This document shows positions 16,450 through 24,232 of a stretch of DNA of 36,773 bases, in pieces. Location: NCBI GenBank assembly GCA_021797775.1, contig JAJZZC010000025.1, forward strand, positions 1-36,773, written 5' to 3'. The notes beneath the pieces are model-generated. The model did not search any database. It was not told the DNA's origin and saw only the letters and a program-made list of their open reading frames with translations. A program made the position numbers and the translations under genes. This DNA is from Bacillota bacterium. GTDB taxonomy: Bacteria; Bacillota; Sulfobacillia; RBS10-35; JAJYVN01. Numbering within the stretch: position 1 is the first letter of the stretch; each line of letters opens with the position of its first letter.

Positions 16450-16670
16450 ATTGCGGACGGGCTGGTGCCCGGGGGGTGGCCCCGGGAGAATAGGGAAGAC
16501 CGGGCGGTGGGCCGAACGGGGGCCAGTTCCCCGCAAGGCATTGCCGAAGCCGGCGCGGTCCCGCCACTGTGAGCGTCTGGTCCGGTTGGCCATGGCGGCA
16601 CCCACTGACCGCGAGGTCGGGAAGGGAACCGGACGGCGGCGCGAGCCAGGAGACCTGCCAGCCCCGCATC
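16450..16670 (+). promoter_or_regulatory. Cobalamin riboswitch
   Basis: The conserved elements occur in order: AATAGGGAA at about 16489-16497, GCGGTCCCGCCACTGTGAG (the B12 box) at about 16555-16573, CCACTGACC near 16601, GGTCGGGAAGG near 16615-16625, and GAGCCAGGAGACCTGCC near 16643-16659, which is the kissing-loop partner region. This is the standard layout of the AdoCbl-sensing leader. It follows a promoter and precedes an intrinsic terminator and cbiX, so coenzyme B12 should switch the whole biosynthetic operon off by transcription termination. The outer limits are approximate. Confidence 0.95.
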
Positions 16671-16752
16671 CGGTCCGCCTCCGCGGAGAGGCGCCGGGGA
16701 CCGTAGTGCCGAGCGTTCCTGCCTCTAAAGACGGCAGGGTTGTTTCGGTCTG

Positions 16753-16783
16753 CACCCCCTTCGCGATGCGCTGGGGGTTTTTC
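16753..16783 (+). terminator. Riboswitch-linked intrinsic terminator
   Basis: The stem CACCCCC with inner CGC/GCG pairs and GGGGG, followed by TTTTT at 16777-16782, is a classic rho-independent terminator about 60 bases before cbiX. A second hairpin, CCTGCC...GGCAGG (about 16719-16738), lies between it and the riboswitch and could take part in the alternative antiterminated fold. Confidence 0.85.
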
Positions 16784-16839
16784 GTTTCCTCGCCCGGATG
16801 CGCACGGCCGCCCGGTCGGCGTGAAAGGTGGTCTCCGGG

Positions 16840-17634
16840 ATGGACACCCTGGTGCTCATGGCCCATGGCAGCCGCGACGCCGACGCCGTGCGCGAGCTCG
16901 CCGACCTGGGCGGCGCCGTGCGCGCGGCCCACGGTGGCCCGCTGGAGATGGGCGTCCTGGAATTCCCGGGGGCCCTGCCGTCCATCCAGGAGGCGTTCGA
17001 CCGCGCGGTCGCCAGCGGCGCTCGCAAGATCGTCGGCCAGCCCCTGCTGCTCTTCTGCGGGGACCACAACCACGGCGACATGCCCGAGCAGGTCGCGCTG
17101 CTGCGGTCGCGGCACCCGGGTGTCCAGGTGTCGCTCGGCAGCCATCTCGGGATCCATGACGACCTGCTGGACATCGTCGGCGAGCGTGCGGCGGCGGCCC
17201 TGGAATCCCTCGGCGCCCCGAGCGGTGACACGGCGCTCCTGCTGGTCGGCCGGGGCACCTATCGGCCGGAGGCGAACGCCGACCTGTTCAAGATCGCCCG
17301 CCTCTGCTGGGAGCGGCTGCAGCCCCACTGGGGCCTGGTCGAAGCGGCCTTCGTCAGCCTCGCTCCACCGGGCGTGCCCGAGGGACTGCGCCGTTGTGCC
17401 GCACTCGGCGCCCGCCGGGTGGTAGTGGTGCCCTACTTCCTCAACACGGGCACCCTGGTCAAGCGCATCGCCCAGCAGGCGGCAGAAACCGCCCGGGAGC
17501 TGCCTGGGGTGCAGGTGGCGGTCGCGGCACACCTGGGCCTTGATCCGCGCTGCATCGGATTGATCCTGCGACGGACCGAGGAGGCGGCGCGCGGGCTGCC
17601 GGCGGTCGGTTATGCCGCCGGGGGCCTGCGGTGA
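16840..17634 (+). CDS. cbiX: Sirohydrochlorin cobaltochelatase CbiX (long form)
   Basis: Predicted 264-residue chelatase that inserts Co2+ into sirohydrochlorin at the start of the anaerobic B12 route. Two CbiX repeats are visible. The first has LMAHGSRDADAV and PLLLFCGDHNHGDMPEQV. The second starts near residue 125 with LLVGRGTYRPEANAD and holds VVVVPYFLNTGTLVKRI. His residues in the first half are the expected metal ligands. The C-terminal His-rich and Fe-S tails of some Bacillus forms are absent. The ATG at 16840 is chosen over the GTG at 16828 because AAGGTGG lies 8-9 bases before it. It is the first gene after the riboswitch and terminator, and its stop overlaps the cbiC start (GTGA). 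Confidence 0.9.
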   Translation: MDTLVLMAHGSRDADAVRELADLGGAVRAAHGGPLEMGVLEFPGALPSIQEAFDRAVASGARKIVGQPLLLFCGDHNHGDMPEQVALLRSRHPGVQVSLGSHLGIHDDLLDIVGERAAAALESLGAPSGDTALLLVGRGTYRPEANADLFKIARLCWERLQPHWGLVEAAFVSLAPPGVPEGLRRCAALGARRVVVVPYFLNTGTLVKRIAQQAAETARELPGVQVAVAAHLGLDPRCIGLILRRTEEAARGLPAVGYAAGGLR

Positions 17635-18302
17635 CCGGGTTCGGCGGACCTGGGACCCTGCTCGGACGGTACGGGCTGCCCCCTGAAGAGATCGAACGGC
17701 GCAGCCTGGGCATTGTGGAAGGGGCGACGGGCCTCCTGCCGGCAGAGCCCCAGGCGCGGCGGTTGCTTGTACGCATCATGTACGCCGCCGGGGATCTCGG
17801 CCTGGCGCCTGCCGTCGTCATCCACCCCGGAGCGTGCGCGGCGGGGTCGGCGGCCCTGCGGTCGGGTGCGCCCATCATCTGCGACGGGGGCCTGACCGCT
17901 GCCGGCGTTTCGCCGCGTCTGGCGGCGCGCCTGGGCTGCCTCGTGCTCCAGGCGGTGGACCGGCCGGAGGTGGCGGAAGCGGCGGCGCGCAGCCGGCTGA
18001 CGCGGGCCGCGGAAGCCATGGCCTTGCTGTCCGACCGCCTGAACGGGGCGCTTGCGGTGGTGGGCACCTCGCCGACGGCGCTCCTGGCCCTGCTTGACCT
18101 GGCGGACGCGGGGGTGTGCCGTCCGGCACTGGTCGTCGGGATGCCCGTCGGTTTTGTCGCCGCGGCCGAGTCGAAAGAGGAACTTCTGGCGCGGGACATC
18201 CCCTTCGTCACGATCCGGGGCACGCGGGGAGGGTCCCCGCTGGCCGCCGCGACCGTGAACACACTGCTCGGATTCGCCGCGCAAGGGGCTGAGCAGCCGT
18301 GA
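17631..18302 (+). CDS. cbiC: Cobalt-precorrin-8 methylmutase CbiC
   Basis: Predicted 223-residue enzyme that moves the C-11 methyl group to C-12 to give cobyrinic acid. Family markers are EIERRSLGIVE at the N-terminus, PGACAAGSAALRSGAPIICDG, VGTSPTALLALLDL, and the end segment PLAAATVNTLLG. In most CbiC/CobH proteins the segment after the first helix reads RxxHxxGD, with a catalytic histidine (His43 in Pseudomonas CobH). Here it reads RIMYAAGD, so the position is Tyr51. The GTG start overlaps the cbiX stop and the gene's own stop overlaps the cbiD start, both by GTGA. Identification is firm; whether the tyrosine changes the mechanism is unknown. Confidence 0.9.
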   Translation: MTGFGGPGTLLGRYGLPPEEIERRSLGIVEGATGLLPAEPQARRLLVRIMYAAGDLGLAPAVVIHPGACAAGSAALRSGAPIICDGGLTAAGVSPRLAARLGCLVLQAVDRPEVAEAAARSRLTRAAEAMALLSDRLNGALAVVGTSPTALLALLDLADAGVCRPALVVGMPVGFVAAAESKEELLARDIPFVTIRGTRGGSPLAAATVNTLLGFAAQGAEQP

Positions 18303-19441
18303 TCGACGACACGCCGCGGCCGCCGGAGCAAGAGTACGAGGGGCTGCCGCCGCCGCCCCGCCGGCGTGGGCTGCGCACAGGCTTCACGACCGGTGCGACC
18401 GCCGCGGCGGCGGCGAAGGCGGCGACGCTGGCCCTGGTGCGCGGAGAGCGCCCGACCCGCATCGGCCTCGACCTGGTCGAGGCGGGCATCCGCGCCGAAT
18501 TCCGGGTCGTTGCCCTGGAGATCACCGGAGAACGGGCCGCCGCCACCATCCTCAAAGACGGGGGAGACGACCCCGACGCCACGCATGGGGCCGAGATCCG
18601 GGCCACTGTCTGGCGGACCGCGGAGGTGGGGATCCACCTGCGCGGCGGGGTGGGGGTGGGTACGGTGACCCGCCCCGGACTGGGGCTGGAGGTGGGAGGG
18701 CCCGCCATCAACCCGGTGCCACGGGTACAGATCCAGCGCGCGGTGGCGGAGGTTGCGGGCGGAGAGTTCGAACCCGGTGGGCTGGTCGTGGAGATTTCCG
18801 TCCCGCGGGGAGAGGAGATCGCCAAGCGGACGCTCAACGCGCGCCTGGGGATCCTGGGCGGGATCTCGATCCTCGGCACCACCGGCATTGTCTACCCATA
18901 CTCCACCGCGGCCTACCGGGCGAGTGTGATTCAGGGTGTGGACGTGGCCGTGGCCAACGGTTGCCGGATCGTGGTGCTGAGCACCGGGGGCAAGAGTGAG
19001 GAGTTCGCCCGGGGCCTCCACCCCGAGCTTCCCGAGATGGCGTTCGTGGAGATGGGCGAGTTCACCGGGGTGGCGCTGGACCGCTGCAAGGAGACGGGTG
19101 TCGCCGTCGCCGTCCTCTCGGGCATGATCGGCAAGTTCAGCAAGATCGCGCAGGGGCACTTCCAGACGCATGTCGCCGGCAATCGGGTCGACGCCGGCTT
19201 CCTGGCGCGACTGGCGGCGCAAGCCGGTGCGGACCCGGGAACGGTCGGCGAGATCGCCGCGGCCAACACCGCCCGGCATGTGCAGGAGATCGCCCTGGCC
19301 CACGGTTTGTCTGCGCTCTTTCCCCGGATCTGCGCGCTGGTCTGCGCGCGATCCCGGGACCGCGTCCGCGGCGCGCTCGCCGTCGAGGCGCTCATGTTCG
19401 ACTTCGGGGGCGCGGTCCTCGCGCGGTGCCGCCGTGGCTGA
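18299..19441 (+). CDS. cbiD: Cobalt-precorrin-5B C1-methyltransferase CbiD
   Basis: Predicted 380-residue enzyme that methylates C-1 during ring contraction in the anaerobic pathway. It carries the family start LRTGFTTGATAAAAAKAA, then GTVTRPGLGLEVGGPAINPVP in the middle, NARLGILGGISILGTTGIV, and SGMIGKFSKIAQGHFQTHV toward the end. CbiD has no counterpart in the aerobic pathway, where CobF does this step, so it is a marker for the oxygen-independent route. The first 25 residues are Pro-rich and extra. GTG start, overlapping cbiC by GTGA; overlaps cbiE-T by 8 bases. Confidence 0.94.
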   Translation: MIDDTPRPPEQEYEGLPPPPRRRGLRTGFTTGATAAAAAKAATLALVRGERPTRIGLDLVEAGIRAEFRVVALEITGERAAATILKDGGDDPDATHGAEIRATVWRTAEVGIHLRGGVGVGTVTRPGLGLEVGGPAINPVPRVQIQRAVAEVAGGEFEPGGLVVEISVPRGEEIAKRTLNARLGILGGISILGTTGIVYPYSTAAYRASVIQGVDVAVANGCRIVVLSTGGKSEEFARGLHPELPEMAFVEMGEFTGVALDRCKETGVAVAVLSGMIGKFSKIAQGHFQTHVAGNRVDAGFLARLAAQAGADPGTVGEIAAANTARHVQEIALAHGLSALFPRICALVCARSRDRVRGALAVEALMFDFGGAVLARCRRG

Positions 19442-20639
19442 GCGGGTCGTGGTGATCGGTATGGGCGCCGAGGGACCCGCGGGTCTGCCCGCCGGAGCGC
19501 GGCGCGCCATCGGCGAGGCAGAGGTACTGGTCGGGGGCAGGAGACATCTGGCGTTGTTCCCCGACCACCCCGCCGAGCAGCTGGTGCTGGCGGGGGGCCT
19601 GGAGGCGGTGCGGGCGATCGCCGCGGTGTGGTGCCGGCGGCGGGTGGTGGTGCTGGCCTCCGGCGACCCCGGGTTTCACGGCATCGCCCGCTCGCTGCGC
19701 GAGGCGCTCGGTGCGGAGGCCGTGGAGGTCTGGCCGGCGGTGAGTTCGCTGCAGTTGGCCTTCGCCCGCGCAGGGGAGTCCTGGGAGGACGCGGTGCTGG
19801 TGTCGGCGCACGGTCGGCCCCTGCACGCGGCGCTGGCCGAGGCGGTCCGCGCGCGCAAGGTCGGGTTCCTCACCGACCCTGGCAACCACCCCGGGCGGAT
19901 CGCCTCGGCGCTGGTGGAGGGCGGATGGAAAGCGGTGGCCTGGGTGGCCGAGCGCCTCGGTTCCTCGGAGGAACGCGTCCGGCGTTTCACCCTGGCGGAT
20001 CTGGCCGGGGCGACCGCGGGTGACTTCGATCCGCTCAACGTCCTGGTGGTGTTGCGGAGTGCGGTGCCAAGGCACGTGATCGGTCGGCCGGAGGACGCTT
20101 TTGCCCACGACCGGGGCCTGATCACCAAGGCCGAGGTGCGCGCCTTCAGCATTGGGCGCCTCGAGGTTGGGCCGGGGGATGTGGTCTGGGACGTGGGTGC
20201 CGGATGCGGATCGGTGGCGATCGATGCGGCGGCCGCGGGGGTCTTCGTCTGCGCGGTGGAGCGCGACGCGCGCCAGTTGGAACTGCTGCGGACCAACATC
20301 CGACGCTTCCAGGCCGCCAACGTGGCCGTGATCGCCGGTCAGGCCCCGGAGTGCCTCGGGGGACTGCCCGACCCAGACGCGGTATTCCTTGGCGGTAGCG
20401 GGGGGGAGCTCCCGGTACTCCTGGAGTGCCTTGAGGGGCGGCTGCCACCGGGGGGCCGGTTGGTCGGCAACTTCATCGCCGTGGACAATCTGCAGGTCTT
20501 CCTGCGCTGGCTGTCCCACGCAGGTTGGGAGGGGGGGGTCAGCCAGGTGAGTGCTGCGCGCGCCCGTTCCATTGCCGGCTCCTGGCGCCTGGCCGCGGAG
20601 AACCCGGTCTTCGTCGCCATGGCGAGGCGACCGGCATGA
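19434..20639 (+). CDS. cbiET: CbiE-CbiT fusion (CobL type), precorrin-6B C5,15-methyltransferase
   Basis: Predicted 401-residue two-domain protein. The CbiE domain (about 1-205) shows VVVIGMGAEGPAGL, EVLVGGRRHL and ASGDPGFHGIA, the tetrapyrrole methylase fold for C-5 methylation. The CbiT domain (about 215-401) shows ITKAEVRAFSIGRL and a SAM-binding loop VWDVGAGCGSVAIDAA. It decarboxylates the C-12 acetate and methylates C-15. This is the arrangement called CobL in the aerobic pathway, and such fusions are also found with anaerobic genes. GTG start at 19434, inside the end of cbiD; stop overlaps cbiL (ATGA). Confidence 0.93.
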   Translation: MAERVVVIGMGAEGPAGLPAGARRAIGEAEVLVGGRRHLALFPDHPAEQLVLAGGLEAVRAIAAVWCRRRVVVLASGDPGFHGIARSLREALGAEAVEVWPAVSSLQLAFARAGESWEDAVLVSAHGRPLHAALAEAVRARKVGFLTDPGNHPGRIASALVEGGWKAVAWVAERLGSSEERVRRFTLADLAGATAGDFDPLNVLVVLRSAVPRHVIGRPEDAFAHDRGLITKAEVRAFSIGRLEVGPGDVVWDVGAGCGSVAIDAAAAGVFVCAVERDARQLELLRTNIRRFQAANVAVIAGQAPECLGGLPDPDAVFLGGSGGELPVLLECLEGRLPPGGRLVGNFIAVDNLQVFLRWLSHAGWEGGVSQVSAARARSIAGSWRLAAENPVFVAMARRPA

Positions 20640-21340
20640 ACCCACGGCTCACGGGGGTGGGTGTCGGTCCGGGAGATCCGGAACTGCTGACGGTGAAGGC
20701 CGTGCGCCTGCTGCAGCGCGTGGCCTGGGTCTTCTACCCGGTCGCCGCGCCGGGGGCGGAGTCGATGGCCCTGCGGATCGCGCAGGGCTATCTTGATCCC
20801 GCGCGGCAGGAACTTGTGCCGCTGATCTACCCTTTCGGTCGCGGGCCGGCAGAGGAGGAGGCGGCATGGGCGGCCAACGGCCGGGCCATCGCCCTGCGGC
20901 TGGGTCGGGACGGGCACGGGGCCTTCCTCACCGAGGGTGACGCGCTGCTTTACAGCACATTCCTGTATACGGCCGAAGGCTTCCGCCGGGCCGCCCCGGA
21001 GGCCGAGATCGGGGTGATCCCGGGTATCCCGTCTTTTGTGGCCGCGGCGGCGGTGACGCGGGTCTCGCTCGGCCGCCGGTCGGACCGCGTGGCCATCGTC
21101 ACGGGGGGCACCGGCGTCGAGGATGCCCTGGCCAGCCACGAGGGTGTGGTGATCCTCAAGGCCTCCCGTGATTGGGAGGGAACCCTCGCCGCGCTGCGGC
21201 GCTGCGGCCGCAGCGGCGAGGCGGTGGCCGTAACCCGCTGCGGCTGGCCGGAGGAGCGGATCGAGTGGGACGTCGAGGCCCTCAGCGGGCGGCGACTGGA
21301 CTATTTCACTTTGCTGCTGGTGGGGAGGTGGCACCTGTGA
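20636..21340 (+). CDS. cbiL: Precorrin-2 / cobalt-factor II C20-methyltransferase CbiL
   Basis: Predicted 234-residue SAM-dependent tetrapyrrole methylase acting on (cobalt-)precorrin-2. Signatures are LTGVGVGPGDPELLTVKAVRLL at the N-terminus (here in part: GVGVGPGDPELLT), VFYPVAAPG, LTEGDALLYSTFLY, VIPGIPSFVAAAA and VTRCGWPEERI. The LTEGDALLYST segment is typical of CbiL/CobI rather than the other methylases. Length fits the family. ATG start overlaps the cbiET stop; its own end overlaps cbiF. Confidence 0.93.
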   Translation: MNPRLTGVGVGPGDPELLTVKAVRLLQRVAWVFYPVAAPGAESMALRIAQGYLDPARQELVPLIYPFGRGPAEEEAAWAANGRAIALRLGRDGHGAFLTEGDALLYSTFLYTAEGFRRAAPEAEIGVIPGIPSFVAAAAVTRVSLGRRSDRVAIVTGGTGVEDALASHEGVVILKASRDWEGTLAALRRCGRSGEAVAVTRCGWPEERIEWDVEALSGRRLDYFTLLLVGRWHL

Positions 21341-22149
21341 CGGCACCGGGATCCCTCGGTTGCGTCTACTTCATTGGTGCGGGTCCGGGGGCCCCGGACC
21401 TCTGCACCGTGCGCGGCAAGGAAGTGATCACGCGTGCCGACCTGATGCTCTATGCGGATTCGCTGGTGCATCCCGGCGTGCTCCGCTGGGCCAAACCCGG
21501 CGCGCGGGTCCTCGGCAGCGCGGGCCTGACCCTGGAGGAGATCGTTGCGGAGATGAGTGCGGTGGCGCGCACGGGTGGAACCGTCGCCCGCGTGCATTCC
21601 GGCGATCCCTCCCTGTACGGGGCGTTGCGCGAGCAGTTGTTGTGTCTGGAAGAAGAAGGGATCCCCTGGGAGATCGTCCCGGGCGTGTCTTCGGTGTTCG
21701 CGGCCGCCGCCGCACTGGGCTGCGAACTGACCGTCCCCGGGGTGGCGCAGACGGTGGTGCTGACACGCTTGGCCCGCCGTACCGACGGGCCGAGTGCCGG
21801 GGACCTCCGCGCCGTGCCCCGGGAGGGTACCACCGTAGTCCTGTTCCTGAGCCTCACGACCGTAGCCGAGGCAGTGGCCGAGTTGCTGGCGGCGGGGTGG
21901 CCGCCGTCCACCCCAGCCGCCGTGGCCCACCGGGTGACGTGGGAGGACGAGCGGTGCCTGCGCACCACACTCTCCGACCTGGATGTCGCCGTTCGCCGCG
22001 AGGGATGGACGCGCCACGGGCTGATCCTTGTCGGGCCGGCGCTGGACCCGGGTCCGGGCGCCTTGGCGGGGACCGAGCCGGCACAGGCCCGTTCCAGCCT
22101 TTACGATCCCGCCTTCTCCCATCTTTTCCGCAAGGGGCGGCGGGCATGA
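21337..22149 (+). CDS. cbiF: Cobalt-precorrin-4 C11-methyltransferase CbiF
   Basis: Predicted 270-residue SAM-dependent methylase that adds the C-11 methyl. It shows VYFIGAGPGAPDLCTVRGKE, LMLYADSLVHPGVL, ARVHSGDPSLYGALREQ, VPGVSSVFAAAAALGCELTVP and MT-type end segments such as PAAVAHRVTWEDE. HSGDPSLYGA together with YADSLV is characteristic of CbiF/CobM. The GTG at 21337 has an excellent GGGGAGG site 8 bases upstream and overlaps the cbiL stop by GTGA. The last 30 residues (after about 245) are an extra tail. Its stop overlaps cbiGH (ATGA). Confidence 0.93.
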   Translation: MTAPGSLGCVYFIGAGPGAPDLCTVRGKEVITRADLMLYADSLVHPGVLRWAKPGARVLGSAGLTLEEIVAEMSAVARTGGTVARVHSGDPSLYGALREQLLCLEEEGIPWEIVPGVSSVFAAAAALGCELTVPGVAQTVVLTRLARRTDGPSAGDLRAVPREGTTVVLFLSLTTVAEAVAELLAAGWPPSTPAAVAHRVTWEDERCLRTTLSDLDVAVRREGWTRHGLILVGPALDPGPGALAGTEPAQARSSLYDPAFSHLFRKGRRA

Positions 22150-23984
22150 GCGCAGTATGCGCGGAACGTCTCACCGCCGTCGCGGTTACACCCGCGGGGC
22201 TACGTGCGGCGCTCCGACTGGCCGAGACGGTCGGGGGGCTGCAGGTGTACGCGCCGCGACGGCTTGTGGCGGAGGGGTCCACAGCGCCGGTGCGGCCCTT
22301 TGACCGCATCGACACCCTGGCAGCCGAGTTGATGGCCACGGCCACGGGCATCGTCTTCTTCCTGGCGGCGGGGGCCGCAGTACGCCTGATCGCGCCGTAT
22401 TTGCGCGCCAAGGAGGCGGATCCGGGCGTGGTGGTGGTCGAGGAGACCTGCCGCTACGCCGTCAGTCTCCTCGCGGGCCACGTGGGCGGCGGCAACGCCC
22501 TGGCCCGGCGCGTGGCGGCATGTCTCGGAGCGGTGCCCGTCATCACCACCGCCACGGACGCCGCCGACCTCCCCGCGCCGGACCTGCTGGGCAGGGCCGC
22601 GGGGTGGCGGCACAAGACCCCGGCCAAGGCCGTGGCCGCGGCGCTGCTCGCCGGGGAGCCCGTGGGCCTGTATCAGGATGCCGGGGAACCGGTGGCGCAA
22701 CTGGACGGCTGGCCGTCACCCTGGCCTTCCGGCGTTCGGCAGCATGCGGCGTTGGCAGAAGTCACCGAGTCGGCCGCGATCATCGTCAGCGACCGCGTCC
22801 TGCCGGTGAACCGTCCCGACGGCTGGCTGATCATCCGTCCCCCCTCCCTGCATCTGGGCGTGGGCTGCGAGCGCGGAGTCCCCGAGGCCGAAATCGCGCG
22901 GGCCGTCGCGGAGCATCTGCGCGCGCACGGCCTGGCGCCCGGGGCCGTGGCTATGGTGGCGACGCTGGAGCGCAAGCTGGACGAACCCGGTCTGGCGGCT
23001 TGGGCAGCCGGAGCGGGATTGCCGCTGCGGGGTTTCCCGCCGGAAACACTCTCGGGCGTGCCCGTTCCCACGCCTTCGGAGGTCGTTCGCGCGGCGGTGG
23101 GCACCCCGTCGGTCGCGGAGGCGGCGGCCTGCCTGTCGGCCGGCGCGGATCGCCCCTGGACCGCCGAGCTTGCCGGGCCCAAGGGTGTCTACGGCCGGGT
23201 CACAGTCGCCGTCGCGAGACGGCGGGCGCGCGCCGGCCAGATCGCCATCGTCGGCCTCGGCCCCGGGGACCCCGCGCAGATGACGCCGGCGGCGGAGCGG
23301 GCCCTGGCCGCGGCGGAGGTTGTGGTCGGCTACAGCGGCTACCTCGCGCAGCTCGGCTCGCGCCCGGCCGGGCAGCGCGTCCTGGGGTACGGTCTCGGGG
23401 AGGAGCGGCAAAGGTGCGAGCAGGCCGTGGCCCTGGCGGCGCAGGGGTATCGGGCAGCCCTGGTCGGCAGCGGAGATGCCGGAGTGTACGGGATGGCCAG
23501 CCTCACCTTCGAAGTCCTGCAGGAGCGGGGATGGGACGGGCGGTGGCCGGAGGTCCGTGTCCTGCCGGGTATCACAGCGGCCACGGCCGCCGCCGCCCTG
23601 CTCGGCGCCCCGCTGGGCCACGACTTTGCCGCGATCAGCCTCTCGGATCTGCACACGCCGTGGGCGACCATCGCCTTGCGCCTTCGGGCGGCGGCGGACG
23701 CCGATCTGGTTGTCGCGCTGTACAACCCGCGCAGCGGGCGGAGGGCGGGGCACCTGGCCGCCGCAAGTGCTCTGCTCTCGGAGCGGCGGGCGCCCGCGAC
23801 CCCTGTCGGCGTGGTGCGCAACGCCTTCCGGCCGGATGCCTCCGTTATGGTGACGACGCTGGGGGAACTGGCGCAGGCCGAGGTGGACATGTTCACCATC
23901 GTCCTGGTCGGCAACTCGCAGACCCGGCTTGTGGCGGGACATATGGTCACGCCCCGCGGCTATCCGCAGGGGGGGGGCCGCTGA
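22146..23984 (+). CDS. cbiGH: CbiG-CbiH fusion (C-15 lactone hydrolase and C17-methyltransferase)
   Basis: Predicted 612-residue fusion. The CbiG part (about 1-355) opens the delta-lactone of cobalt-precorrin-5A. It carries GIVFFLAAGAAVRLIAPYL, SLLAGHVGGGNALARRVA and ITTATDAADLPAPD, then a C-terminal CbiG domain with LHLGVGCERGVPEAEI, TLERKLDEPGL and the PTPSEVVR segment. The CbiH/CobJ part begins near residue 363 with IAIVGLGPGDPAQMTPAA and has VVVGYSGYLAQL, LVGSGDAGVYGMA, LPGITAATAAAALLGAPLGHDFA and VALYNPRSG. CbiG marks the anaerobic route. The order hydrolase then methylase in one chain joins C17 methylation/ring contraction and lactone opening. Its stop forms TGATG with the next small ORF. 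Confidence 0.93.
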   Translation: MSAVCAERLTAVAVTPAGLRAALRLAETVGGLQVYAPRRLVAEGSTAPVRPFDRIDTLAAELMATATGIVFFLAAGAAVRLIAPYLRAKEADPGVVVVEETCRYAVSLLAGHVGGGNALARRVAACLGAVPVITTATDAADLPAPDLLGRAAGWRHKTPAKAVAAALLAGEPVGLYQDAGEPVAQLDGWPSPWPSGVRQHAALAEVTESAAIIVSDRVLPVNRPDGWLIIRPPSLHLGVGCERGVPEAEIARAVAEHLRAHGLAPGAVAMVATLERKLDEPGLAAWAAGAGLPLRGFPPETLSGVPVPTPSEVVRAAVGTPSVAEAAACLSAGADRPWTAELAGPKGVYGRVTVAVARRRARAGQIAIVGLGPGDPAQMTPAAERALAAAEVVVGYSGYLAQLGSRPAGQRVLGYGLGEERQRCEQAVALAAQGYRAALVGSGDAGVYGMASLTFEVLQERGWDGRWPEVRVLPGITAATAAAALLGAPLGHDFAAISLSDLHTPWATIALRLRAAADADLVVALYNPRSGRRAGHLAAASALLSERRAPATPVGVVRNAFRPDASVMVTTLGELAQAEVDMFTIVLVGNSQTRLVAGHMVTPRGYPQGGGR

Positions 23985-24232
23985 TGCGCTTGCAAGGCGG
24001 CGGCGCCGGCGGCCTCGGTGCTGGAGCGGGCCCTGGTACGGGCGCTTCGCACGCGCCGGAACCGGGTTGCGCGGCGGAGATCCCTCCAGCGGCAATGCGG
24101 CGGCCCGCGGACCCCGTTCGGGCACTGCCCGCCGGCGCCGTGCTCGGACCGGGGTACACCCTGGCCGAGGGCAGAGCGGGGCCGTCGACCGTTTGTGCCG
24201 GCGCGACCTGTCGCCGGTGTGTCGTTTCATGA
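23984..24232 (+). CDS. Small ORF of unknown function between cbiGH and cbiA
   Basis: Predicted 82-residue peptide. Its ATG overlaps the cbiGH stop (TGATG) and its stop overlaps the cbiA start (ATGA), so it is perfectly nested in the operon. The sequence is Gly/Ala/Pro-rich in the first half and ends with a cysteine cluster, CAGATCRRCVVS. I recognise no family. The operon lacks a precorrin-6A reductase (CbiJ/CobK, about 250 residues), but this peptide is far too short and shows none of its motifs. Either it is a real coupled small protein, or the 243-bp spacer just happens to be open. The start/stop overlaps are the only evidence for translation; I see no convincing separate ribosome site. Confidence 0.35.
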   Translation: MRLQGGGAGGLGAGAGPGTGASHAPEPGCAAEIPPAAMRRPADPVRALPAGAVLGPGYTLAEGRAGPSTVCAGATCRRCVVS

